From positions 1-5,539 of the forward strand of contig JAUWSP010000216.1 of the NCBI GenBank assembly GCA_030610025.1: 5,539 nucleotides of DNA, read 5' to 3'. Shown here in pieces: positions 1 to 5,268 of the stretch. The stretch is from Acidobacteriota bacterium (GTDB lineage Bacteria > Acidobacteriota > Thermoanaerobaculia > Multivoradales > JAHEKO01). How positions within the stretch are numbered: the first letter of the stretch is position 1; each line of letters begins with the position of its first letter. The translations under genes and the position numbers were made by a program. The notes under the pieces are model-generated. The model did no database searches. It saw nothing but the letters and a program-made list of their open reading frames with translations, and was not told the origin of the DNA.

Positions 1-800
1 CCAGTGAGAATCTGGGTCATCATCAGATCACCGTCGTACTCGACGCTGATACCACTCCGGTAGGACAGGCCCCAGGAGAAGCTGTTGTTGTACTTGTGCA
101 GAATTCCGAAGTTGAAGCCGTAGCCGTAGTCGTAACCCCCCTCGATCGTCGAGGCGGCGAACTCGGGACCGCAGAGCGGATGGCTGACTTCCGGGTCGAG
201 GCATGGCGGATTCGGATTGACTCCGATGTTGAGGAACGAACGGTTCTGCAACTCGATATCGGAGAACCGGCCGATCAGCCCGACACCGATGCCGAAGTTG
301 TCTGTCGCCATCCATCCGAATGTGGGGTTGATATCGACCGCCTGCAGAGCCGCAAAGGTGCTGACGTAGCGACCGGTGAACTCGTCCGTGCCCTTCCATT
401 CCGTGGACAGGCCGAACGGCGCATTGATCCCGAGGCCGAAGGTCATGCGATCGTTGATCGGTTCGACCCAGTAGAAGTGCGGGGGAAATGCTGACAACTT
501 TTCCTGCTCTTCACTGACATTCGGGCCCGGAAAGGGAGCAGCCCCATTGAAATCCGCCTCGGTAGAGAAAATATAGGTGACACCGAGCATGAAGTCGCGC
601 TCGTGCTGAAAAGCGATTCCAGCCGCATTGAAGAACATCGCCGATGGATCGTCGGCCTGGGCCGTGAAAGCGCTCGCCATCCCCATCGCCTTGGTGCCGT
701 GCTCGAAGATTCCGAAGCCGGCCGCCTGAACCGGTGTAACCGCTACAAGCAGAAGGCCGGCGAGCCCCAGCCCCAAGACCAAACATTTCTTTAGCGTCAT
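1..800 (-). CDS. OmpP1/FadL-family outer-membrane transporter, N-terminal part (3' end outside window)
   Basis: The minus frame is open from ATG at 800-798 to the left edge (266 codons, no stop). Residues 1-26 form a signal peptide: a lysine pair, a Leu/Gly/Val-rich core and a cleavage site VQA|AGF. The mature N-terminus has the FadL hatch pattern: GFGIFEHGTKAMGMASAFTA (28-47), then ADDPSAMFFNAAG (49-61). Around 128-135 comes PFGLSTEW, followed by a TGRY motif, 'INPTFGW' and an alternating GIGVGL strand, all typical of the family's beta barrel. FadL proteins carry long-chain fatty acids or other hydrophobic compounds across the outer membrane; the substrate here is unknown. The usual NPAG of the hatch reads NAAG (58-61). 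Cys200 and Cys210 lie in a probable surface loop and could form a disulfide. Family members are about 400-480 residues, so roughly a third or more is missing. The start is fixed by a near-perfect Shine-Dalgarno. Cys6 is not in a lipobox. Confidence 0.9.
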   Translation of the reverse strand, partial: MTLKKCLVLGLGLAGLLLVAVTPVQAAGFGIFEHGTKAMGMASAFTAQADDPSAMFFNAAGIAFQHERDFMLGVTYIFSTEADFNGAAPFPGPNVSEEQEKLSAFPPHFYWVEPINDRMTFGLGINAPFGLSTEWKGTDEFTGRYVSTFAALQAVDINPTFGWMATDNFGIGVGLIGRFSDIELQNRSFLNIGVNPNPPCLDPEVSHPLCGPEFAASTIEGGYDYGYGFNFGILHKYNNSFSWGLSYRSGISVEYDGDLMMTQILT

Positions 801-808
801 CGAACAAG

Positions 809-816
809 ACCTCCTT
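809..816 (-). promoter_or_regulatory. Strong Shine-Dalgarno of the FadL-family gene
   Basis: On the minus strand this reads AAGGAGGT, a full anti-16S complement, with 8 nt to the ATG at 800. It decides the start codon and predicts efficient translation, unlike several other genes in this window. Confidence 0.85.
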
Positions 817-874
817 GAAGTGTAGGCCGACATGGATGATTCCCCTTGATGTCGCCTTCGAGGCACCAGGCAGC

Positions 875-908
875 AGGGTTTCGACTCCCAGCAATCTAGG
901 GTTTCGAC
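875..908. repeat. Pair of 11-bp direct repeats over the porin promoter (possible operator)
   Basis: AGGGTTTCGAC (plus-strand reading) occurs at 875-885 and again, identical, at 898-908, a 23-bp period or about two helical turns. The second copy lies at the edge of the -10 and in the spacer; the first lies at the predicted transcription start. Each copy is flanked by C-runs that make it partly palindromic (GGGT-TTCG-ACCC in the second copy). This is the arrangement expected for a repressor site, but it matches no operator I know, and it does not resemble the E. coli FadR site. Confidence 0.5.
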
Positions 909-921
909 CCAGCGAAGTCAA
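893..921 (-). promoter_or_regulatory. Predicted sigma70-type promoter of the FadL-family gene
   Basis: On the minus strand TTGACT (921-916) is followed after exactly 17 nt by TAGATT (898-893). The -35 matches consensus in five of six positions and the -10 in four of six, with ideal spacing. Transcription would start near 886, giving a leader of about 85 nt before the ATG at 800. Two 11-bp direct repeats overlap the spacer and the start point. The call rests on pattern only. Confidence 0.55.
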
Positions 922-955
922 GCTATCGGTAGGTGCCGGCGATCTCCCTCCCCCC

Positions 956-1002
956 GCCCGGAGTGACGGACGTCCCTCCCAGCATCCATCCGCACTCCGG
1001 GC
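956..1002. repeat. 10-bp perfect inverted repeat with 27-nt loop
   Basis: GCCCGGAGTG at 956-965 is the exact reverse complement of CACTCCGGGC at 993-1002. The loop contains an 8-bp palindrome, GGACGTCC (968-975). On the plus strand the second arm is followed by a short T-run (1010-1013), so a weak terminator or a protein-binding site are both possible. On the minus strand it lies upstream of the porin -35. Confidence 0.6.
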
Positions 1003-1060
1003 AGCGGGCTTTTACCCTCCGACACTACCGGCCCGCGTCGGCAAGCCATAACGTTCGGAA

Positions 1061-1131
1061 GGGTGGTTGACCACCTCACTTCGGGGTAGCTGTCGAACCA
1101 CCCGGATGGGTGGCTCGCCGAGTTCTCGGCG
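1061..1131. other. Nested hairpin region (possible structured leader RNA or regulatory DNA)
   Basis: GGGTGGTTGAC (1061-1071) can pair with GTCGAACCACCC (1092-1103) as an 11-bp stem with one bulged G (1095), closing an inner stem ACCTC/GGGGT (1073-1077 with 1083-1087). A separate perfect stem follows: CGCCGAG (1116-1122) with CTCGGCG (1125-1131). Alternative pairings exist: 1062-1067 with 1070-1075, and 1098-1103 with 1108-1113, so two folds are mutually exclusive. It lies 90-160 bp before the YbjN-like start. I do not recognise a known riboswitch or RNA family. Whether it is transcribed, and on which strand, is unknown. Confidence 0.45.
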
Positions 1132-1192
1132 GGTGTGCCCAACCGCCACGAGCTTGTGAACCAATCCTCGTTCGCGGTCACGACAATACTGG

Positions 1193-1211
1193 TAAAGTAG
1201 GTCCGCGGAGG
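1193..1211 (+). promoter_or_regulatory. Shine-Dalgarno (1207-1211) and weak -10-like site for the YbjN-like gene
   Basis: GGAGG at 1207-1211 sits 9 nt before the ATG at 1221 and supports that start. Just upstream, TGG-TAAAGT (TAAAGT at 1193-1198) resembles an extended -10, but no convincing -35 is present. A start of transcription there would leave the Shine-Dalgarno almost at the 5' end, so the promoter may lie further upstream. The ribosome site is firm; the promoter is a weak guess. Confidence 0.45.
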
Positions 1212-1220
1212 CCAGAAGAA

Positions 1221-1715
1221 ATGCACTTCGAACACGAACACCACGAGCACACACACGAAGAAGTTCACAAGTACCTTCTGGAGCTTTTCGAGAACCCCTA
1301 CCTCGATCCAGAGAACGGCCACTTCTACGTCGGCTATGGCAGCACCGTGCTGGAGGTCTCCGTCGAGCCCTACGGCCCGGAAGAGACCATCGTGTTGGTG
1401 ACAGCCTATTGTGCGCAGGGAGTGGAACCCGAAGAGGAGCTTCTGCTGGGCCTCCTCGAGCTGAACCACGAGCTGCCCGTCGGGGCGTTCTCCCTCGTCG
1501 GCCGGGACATCTTCTTTTCCCACGCGTTGTTCGGCAAGACGCTCGACCGCAAGAACCTTCTGGGCTCCATCGCCGCCGTGGCCAACGTCTCCGACGACTA
1601 CGACGACCGGATCGTCGAGAAGTACGGGGGACAGACGGCCCTGGCCAGGATTCAGGACACCGGTGGTCGCGCCAAGCGCCGATCCACAACGAGTTCGAAG
1701 GTGGACAAGGAGTAG
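1221..1715 (+). CDS. YbjN / type III secretion chaperone-like domain protein, His-rich N-terminus
   Basis: This is a 164-residue soluble protein with no signal peptide or membrane segment. The core (about 15-145) has the features of the YbjN/T3SS-chaperone-like superfamily: a first helix (YLLELFENPY), a strand pair with GSTVLEVSVEPYG and ETIVLVTAYCAQGV, a helix EEELLLGLLELNHEL, then VGAFSLVGRDIFFSHALFG and a closing helix with 'SDDYDDRIVEKYGG'. Members are thought to bind peptides or partner proteins; the actual role is unknown. Seven of the first 16 residues are histidine (2, 5, 7, 8, 10, 12, 16), which could bind metal. The tail (146-164) is basic, Ser/Thr-rich and probably disordered. ATG 1221 is chosen over an upstream in-frame GTG at 1110 because of the GGAGG site and because the extra 37 residues look non-coding. 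It converges on smpB with 8 bp between stops. Family assignment is by pattern and fairly confident; function is not. Confidence 0.8.
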   Translation: MHFEHEHHEHTHEEVHKYLLELFENPYLDPENGHFYVGYGSTVLEVSVEPYGPEETIVLVTAYCAQGVEPEEELLLGLLELNHELPVGAFSLVGRDIFFSHALFGKTLDRKNLLGSIAAVANVSDDYDDRIVEKYGGQTALARIQDTGGRAKRRSTTSSKVDKE

Positions 1716-1731
1716 GCTCTCCCCTACTCCT
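1708..1731. terminator. Hairpin shared by convergent stop codons (possible bidirectional terminator)
   Basis: AGGAGTAGG (1708-1716) and CCTACTCCT (1723-1731) form a perfect 9-bp stem with a 6-nt loop. The left arm holds the TAG of the YbjN-like gene (1713-1715) and the right arm the TAG of smpB (1726-1724). The position between convergent genes suits a terminator working on both strands, but no T-tract follows on either side, so termination would have to be weak or factor-assisted. Confidence 0.45.
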
Positions 1732-2185
1732 CCATCCCCTCCCGCGCCTCCCTGTCCAACAGCTTCTCTTTTTCCGCCTGCCGTTTGTCGTAGAGCTGCT
1801 TTCCCTTGGCGAGCGCGATCTCGACCTTGATCCGATTTCCCTTGAGATAGACCGACAGGGGTATGCAGGTCTGCCCCTGGATGGTGGTACGACCGAAGAT
1901 GCGATCGATCTCCCGGCGATTCAGCAGTAGCTTGCGCGGTCTCTCTGGATCGTGATTCTGTCGGTTGCCGTGGCTGTAGGGGCCGATGTGGGCCCCGACC
2001 AACCACGCTTCCGCATCGCGAACCTCGACGTAACTGTCCTTGAGCTGGACCTTCCCGTTGCGGACCGACTTGACCTCGGTTCCGAGCAGGGAGATACCAG
2101 CCTCCATCCGTTCCAGGATGTGGTAGTCGTGTCTGGCCCGCCGATTGCTGGCGAGCTGCCTGTGCTTCGACCTGGGCTTGCCCAT
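1724..2185 (-). CDS. smpB: SsrA-binding protein SmpB (tmRNA partner, ribosome rescue)
   Basis: A 153-residue cytoplasmic protein at the usual family length. SmpB binds the tRNA-like end of tmRNA and brings it to ribosomes stalled on broken mRNA, so that the nascent chain is tagged for degradation. Hallmarks are NRRARHDYHILERMEAGISL (14-33), GTEVKSVRNGKVQLKDSYV (35-53), the 'HIGPY' and 'NHDPERPRKLLL' segments of the OB fold, a 'PLSVYLKGNRIKVEIALAKGK' strand pair, and the C-terminal tail with YDKR (132-135), which becomes a helix in the decoding centre. The tail is charged and ends in EGMEE. Start: ATG at 2185 gives the family-typical MGKPRS N-terminus. An upstream in-frame ATG at 2245 would add 20 atypical residues without a ribosome site. 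The Shine-Dalgarno at 2185 is weak (AGGT, 3 nt away). No tmRNA gene is seen beside it. Divergent from DUF4390, convergent with the YbjN-like gene. Confidence 0.95.
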   Translation of the reverse strand: MGKPRSKHRQLASNRRARHDYHILERMEAGISLLGTEVKSVRNGKVQLKDSYVEVRDAEAWLVGAHIGPYSHGNRQNHDPERPRKLLLNRREIDRIFGRTTIQGQTCIPLSVYLKGNRIKVEIALAKGKQLYDKRQAEKEKLLDREAREGMEE

Positions 2186-2318
2186 CTGACCTATGTGGCC
2201 CTCTCGGCTTTGACTCGGGAACCCTCTCCTCCGGTGCTTTCGCACATCCGAGGAACCGGAAGTCTATCGCGCCTGCCGCGCCGAGACCTCCAGACGTCAG
2301 TGCTAGAGTTGAGCGTTC
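2186..2318. promoter_or_regulatory. Divergent promoter region between smpB and the DUF4390 gene
   Basis: This 133-bp gap must carry the promoters of two divergent genes. Candidates are TGC-TAGAGT (TAGAGT at 2304-2309, plus), an extended -10 that would start transcription only a few bases before the DUF4390 ATG at 2319, and TAGACT on the minus strand (2266-2261) for smpB. Neither has a convincing -35. In-frame TGA at 2310-2312 rules out an earlier DUF4390 start. No terminator or RNA gene is seen. Confidence 0.35.
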
Positions 2319-2870
2319 ATGGTCCACACCACGACCTGGGTCCTGACCGCCTTCCTCTTCTTCGGCTCGTCGGCCGACAAGCCCTACCTGACCGAGCCCG
2401 AGTTGGTGATCGACAAAGGGCGGGCCCTGGTGAGCTTCGAGCTCGAGGGAGCCTTCACCGAAGAGCTCTTCGAGCAGATTCAGACCGGCCTCGCCACCGG
2501 GTTCACCTTCCAGTTCAATCTTCTGAGAGACCACCTTCGATGGGCCGACAATCGGATCGACACGAGCGAGCTTCAGGTGGTGGCGATGTACAACGCCGTG
2601 ACCCGCGAGTACCTCATCAATTTCAAGCAAGACGGCAAGCTGATCGACAGCAGGATCGCTCGTGACCGGGAGGAACTGGAGCAGGCCATGACCCAGATCG
2701 AGTCGATTGCCGCCTTTGTTCTCGGACACGATCTCAACCCCGACAAGCGCTATCTGATCAAAGCCCGGGCCAAACTGGGCTCCCGCACCATCATGTTACT
2801 GATACCGACCCGGATCGAGACCGACTGGGTCACGACCAGGAAGTTCCGGCCACCCGCGACCGAGCCCTGA
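2319..2870 (+). CDS. DUF4390-family exported protein, partner gene of ntrY
   Basis: A 183-residue protein of unknown biochemical role. Residues 7-19 form a short hydrophobic stretch (WVLTAFLFFGSSA) that looks like a signal peptide, although the n-region lacks Lys/Arg; the mature part would lie in the periplasm. The DUF4390 pattern is clear: ALVSFELEGAFTEEL (36-50), 'QIQTGLATGFTFQFNLLR' (53-70), then YNAVTREYLI from Tyr91, a conserved beta turn in the family, and a C-terminal RYLIKARAKLGS segment ending in strands and a Trp. DUF4390 genes are commonly found directly before ntrY-like kinases, as here (28 bp gap), so an envelope role linked to NtrY sensing is a reasonable inference, not shown. 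An in-frame stop at 2310 fixes ATG 2319 as the start. No good Shine-Dalgarno is present. Family call is confident; function unknown. Confidence 0.85.
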   Translation: MVHTTTWVLTAFLFFGSSADKPYLTEPELVIDKGRALVSFELEGAFTEELFEQIQTGLATGFTFQFNLLRDHLRWADNRIDTSELQVVAMYNAVTREYLINFKQDGKLIDSRIARDREELEQAMTQIESIAAFVLGHDLNPDKRYLIKARAKLGSRTIMLLIPTRIETDWVTTRKFRPPATEP

Positions 2871-2898
2871 CGCCGGCCAGCGGTACGACCCGATCACC

Positions 2899-5112
2899 AT
2901 GTCACTGCGCGAGCGATTCCAAGCCTATAGAAAGGACACCCGCTGGATCATCGGCGGCCTGGCAATCCTGTTGCTGGTCCTGTCCCTCCTCTACTACCTG
3001 ACGCAGCGCGGGCAGGACCTCCCTTCGGAGCTGGTTACCAACAGGATGCTCCTCTTCGTCCTCTGGTACATCAACCTGACGCTCATCCTGGTCGTGCTGT
3101 TCGTCCTGGGACGCAACCTCTTCAAGCTGGTGATGGAGCGCCACAATCGAATCCTCGGATCCAAGTTCAAGACCAAGCTGGTCGCCACCTACATCGGCCT
3201 GTCCCTGATTCCCGTGCTTCTGCTGTTCGCCTACGGGAGTCGCATGCTGCAGGGCTGGATCGACCGCTGGTTCGACGAGCCGGCGGTGCAGGAAGTGGCC
3301 ACGCAGGGACATGCGGTGGCTCAGGAGCTGCTGCGCCAGATCGAGCACACCGCCCTTCGAGACACCGAGCGGGCGCTGCGGGAGATCGACGAGGAGGACC
3401 CTCGGAATCCCCGTCGCCGGCCGCAGGTGCAGCGTCGCATGGGCCAGCTACTCGAGGAGTTGGAGCTGGACTACCTGGCGGTTTACGACGGCACGCAGTT
3501 CGTGCATGCCCTTCTCAACCCCCAATCGGGCCTGGTGGACCTGCCCGAACCGGGTGAACGGTTTCTCGTCGAGGCCCTGCGCAATGAGCAAGCCACGCGA
3601 TGGCTCAGTATGGGAGGTGGTGAAGAACGCCTGCTGCTGACCGCAGTGGCTGCATCCGGCGATGTAGAGGCTCGAGAGGGACGCACAGTAGCCGTCGCCG
3701 GCACCCTCATCGACGCCGAGATCGCCAGCAAGAGCCGCCAGCTCATCCAGGCCTACCAGGGCTATCGGCAGCTGGAGGTCAGCAAGAGCCGGATCGAGGC
3801 CGGCTATCTGCTCAACTTCCTGATGGTCACCTTGCTGATCCTGCTGGCCTCCTCCTGGGTTGGCCTCTATCTGGCTCGACAGATCACCGTGCCGATCCAG
3901 GCTCTGGCAGAGGCAACCAGACGGATCTCCGAAGGCGACCTGGATTTCCAGGTCGAGGTGGACGCCGACGACGAGCTCGGGGTGCTCGTGCACTCGTTCA
4001 ACAGCATGACGGCGGAGCTCCAACGCAACAAGGAGCTGCTGGAAGAAAGCAATCTCGAGCTGCTGATGTCGAACCAGCGCCTCGCCGAGGAGAGGGCCGT
4101 GATCAGTGCGGTGCTACAGAATCTGGCAGCGGGCGTGATCTCGGTCGATGAAGAGGGCACAGTGCTGACCTGCAACGGAGCGGCTCTCAACATGCTGCAG
4201 CAGGAAGAAAGTGACTGTATCGGGAAGCCGGTCAGGGAGGCGTGGAGCGATCCCGAACGGGGCAAGCTCGCGGAGCTCTTCGAAATGGACGCAGGGCAAT
4301 CGCGGCGCATCACCCAGGACTTCCGCATGATGCTGGGTGACGACTGGAAGACCTTCGAGGCCAAGGTGACCACGATGCGTGATCGTCATGACAGGGTCAG
4401 CGGCCGCGTCATGGTGCTCGAGGAGTTGACCGAGCTGGTCAAGGCCCAGCAAATGGCGGCCTGGAGCGAGGCGGCCCGCCGCATTGCCCACGAGATCAAG
4501 AATCCACTCACCCCGATCCGGCTTTCGGCCGAGCGGATGCTCAAGAAGCACGAGCAGAAGGCCCCAGACCTCGGCGAGACCCTCGAAGAGGGTGTCGAGC
4601 TCATCAAGCGGGAAGTGGAAGCCATGAAGTCGATGGTGGACGAGTTCTCCCGTTTCGCACGCATGCCTCTGCCTCGACCCAGCAACGTGGAGCTCGAGGG
4701 TCTGATCGACGAGGCCTTGAACCTGTATCGGGGAATCAAACCGGGCGTGGAGGTTACGGTCCGCATCGACGACGATGCCCGGAGCGCGAGATTCGACGCC
4801 GAGCAGATCAAGCGTGCACTGATCAATCTCCTGGACAACGCTCTCGAGGCCACGCAGTCCCCGGGCGAGGTCTCGGTGGCCGTTCATCGTCGCAATGGCA
4901 GCCTCGAGATCAAGGTCTCCGATACCGGCGAAGGCATCCCGCCCGAAGCCAAGGACAAACTCTTCCTGCCGCACTTCTCCACCAAGCGTCGAGGCACAGG
5001 TCTCGGCCTTTCCATCGTGCACCGAATCGTCAGCGATCACCATGGCACCATCCAGACTGCCGACAACGATCCCAAGGGAACGATCTTCACCATTACGCTG
5101 CCCCAGCAATAG
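2899..5112 (+). CDS. ntrY: NtrY-type membrane sensor histidine kinase
   Basis: A 737-residue integral membrane kinase at the usual NtrY length. Order of parts: TM1 (16-34), TM2 (50-70), a cytoplasmic NLFKLVMERHNR stretch typical of NtrY, TM3 (94-112), a periplasmic domain (about 113-302), TM4 (303-325), HAMP (326-374, ending SFNSMTAEL), a coiled linker (375-399), PAS (400-505), HisKA with phospho-acceptor His531 in HEIKNPLTPI, and an HATPase domain with N-box Asn643/Asn647, G1 box DTGEGIP (675-681), F box around FLPHFST (689-695) and G2 box GTGLGLS (699-705). All catalytic motifs are intact, so it should be an active kinase. In relatives it phosphorylates the sigma54-linked regulator NtrX and acts in nitrogen, redox or envelope control; the signal here is unknown. 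Probably co-transcribed with the DUF4390 gene. No ntrX follows; a yqeY-like gene does. The start at 2899 is the first Met and keeps TM1; no clear Shine-Dalgarno is present. The symbol is by family. Confidence 0.92.
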   Translation: MSLRERFQAYRKDTRWIIGGLAILLLVLSLLYYLTQRGQDLPSELVTNRMLLFVLWYINLTLILVVLFVLGRNLFKLVMERHNRILGSKFKTKLVATYIGLSLIPVLLLFAYGSRMLQGWIDRWFDEPAVQEVATQGHAVAQELLRQIEHTALRDTERALREIDEEDPRNPRRRPQVQRRMGQLLEELELDYLAVYDGTQFVHALLNPQSGLVDLPEPGERFLVEALRNEQATRWLSMGGGEERLLLTAVAASGDVEAREGRTVAVAGTLIDAEIASKSRQLIQAYQGYRQLEVSKSRIEAGYLLNFLMVTLLILLASSWVGLYLARQITVPIQALAEATRRISEGDLDFQVEVDADDELGVLVHSFNSMTAELQRNKELLEESNLELLMSNQRLAEERAVISAVLQNLAAGVISVDEEGTVLTCNGAALNMLQQEESDCIGKPVREAWSDPERGKLAELFEMDAGQSRRITQDFRMMLGDDWKTFEAKVTTMRDRHDRVSGRVMVLEELTELVKAQQMAAWSEAARRIAHEIKNPLTPIRLSAERMLKKHEQKAPDLGETLEEGVELIKREVEAMKSMVDEFSRFARMPLPRPSNVELEGLIDEALNLYRGIKPGVEVTVRIDDDARSARFDAEQIKRALINLLDNALEATQSPGEVSVAVHRRNGSLEIKVSDTGEGIPPEAKDKLFLPHFSTKRRGTGLGLSIVHRIVSDHHGTIQTADNDPKGTIFTITLPQQ

Positions 5113-5131
5113 GGCCCAGCAATTGGGCCCC
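5102..5131 (+). terminator. GC-rich hairpin / 13-bp tandem repeat at the end of ntrY (possible weak terminator)
   Basis: CCCAGCAATAGGG (5102-5114) is repeated in tandem as CCCAGCAATTGGG (5115-5127) with one mismatch; the first copy includes the ntrY stop (TAG, 5110-5112). The two GGGCCC segments (5112-5117 and 5125-5130) can form a 6-bp all-GC stem with a 7-nt loop. No T-run follows, so intrinsic termination is doubtful. Confidence 0.4.
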
Positions 5132-5268
5132 TTGTCCGAGGCACCGGTTCGGCTGCTTTGCTGTCACCGCGGGGCTGATTGCCAGGCGCTGTGACGGCGA
5201 GCGATGGGGTCTCATCGGATAGGAGCGGCAACGCGGCCGGTGGCTCCACGGCGCCGTATAATGCGGCT
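5132..5268. other. Intergenic gap before the GatB/YqeY gene
   Basis: About 137 bp without a gene. It ends in the TATAAT box. A bulged stem (GCC-GTGG with CCAC-GGC, about 5236-5252) lies in the -35/spacer area; otherwise nothing recognisable is seen. Confidence 0.5.
5257..5262 (+). promoter_or_regulatory. Perfect -10 box (TATAAT) just before the GatB/YqeY start: leaderless promoter
   Basis: TATAAT lies 6 bp before the ATG at 5269. With the usual 6-7 bp from -10 to the start point, transcription would begin at or next to the A of the ATG, giving an mRNA without a leader. This fits the total lack of a Shine-Dalgarno. No clear -35 hexamer is seen about 17 bp upstream. Confidence 0.6.

Larger units (their letters stand above)
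801..1220. other. 420-bp intergenic region between divergent genes, with promoter and inverted repeats
   Basis: No credible gene is seen here. From left to right it holds the porin Shine-Dalgarno, leader and promoter (809-921), a C-rich run on the plus strand (946-959), a 10-bp inverted repeat (956-965 with 993-1002), nested hairpins at 1061-1103 and 1116-1131, and the translation signals of the YbjN-like gene (GGAGG at 1207-1211). The open frame at 815-1051 on the plus strand has a low-complexity Pro/Ser/Arg composition, no ribosome site and no family resemblance. Confidence 0.7.

Noticed and set aside
96..494. 132-codon open frame on the plus strand
   Set aside because: Codon-aligned antisense of the FadL-family gene; the minus frame has the signal peptide, Shine-Dalgarno and family motifs.
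815..1051. 78-codon plus-strand frame in the intergenic region
   Set aside because: No ribosome site, a Pro/Ser/Arg composition with no domain pattern, and it overlaps the porin promoter and inverted repeats.
1061..1131. tRNA or known riboswitch
   Set aside because: The stems do not form a cloverleaf with anticodon and T-arm, and no conserved core of a riboswitch class that I know is visible on either strand.
1110..1220. Earlier GTG start for the YbjN-like gene
   Set aside because: The 37 extra residues lie over the hairpin region and have no family likeness; ATG 1221 has GGAGG at 9 nt.
2186..2245. Earlier ATG (2245) for smpB
   Set aside because: It adds 20 basic residues not typical of SmpB and lacks a Shine-Dalgarno, although the site at 2185 is also weak.
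1716..2318. tmRNA gene (ssrA) next to smpB
   Set aside because: There are only 8 bp on one side of smpB and 133 bp on the other, too short for tmRNA, and no tRNA-like ends are seen.
918..2729. 603-codon open frame on the minus strand
   Set aside because: It runs antisense to the YbjN-like and DUF4390 genes and overlaps smpB in another frame. Its Gly/Arg/Gln-rich product matches no family; long shadow frames are expected in high-GC DNA.
4114..5109. 331-codon open frame on the minus strand inside ntrY
   Set aside because: Antisense shadow of the kinase domain, which has intact motifs on the plus strand; no family features of its own.
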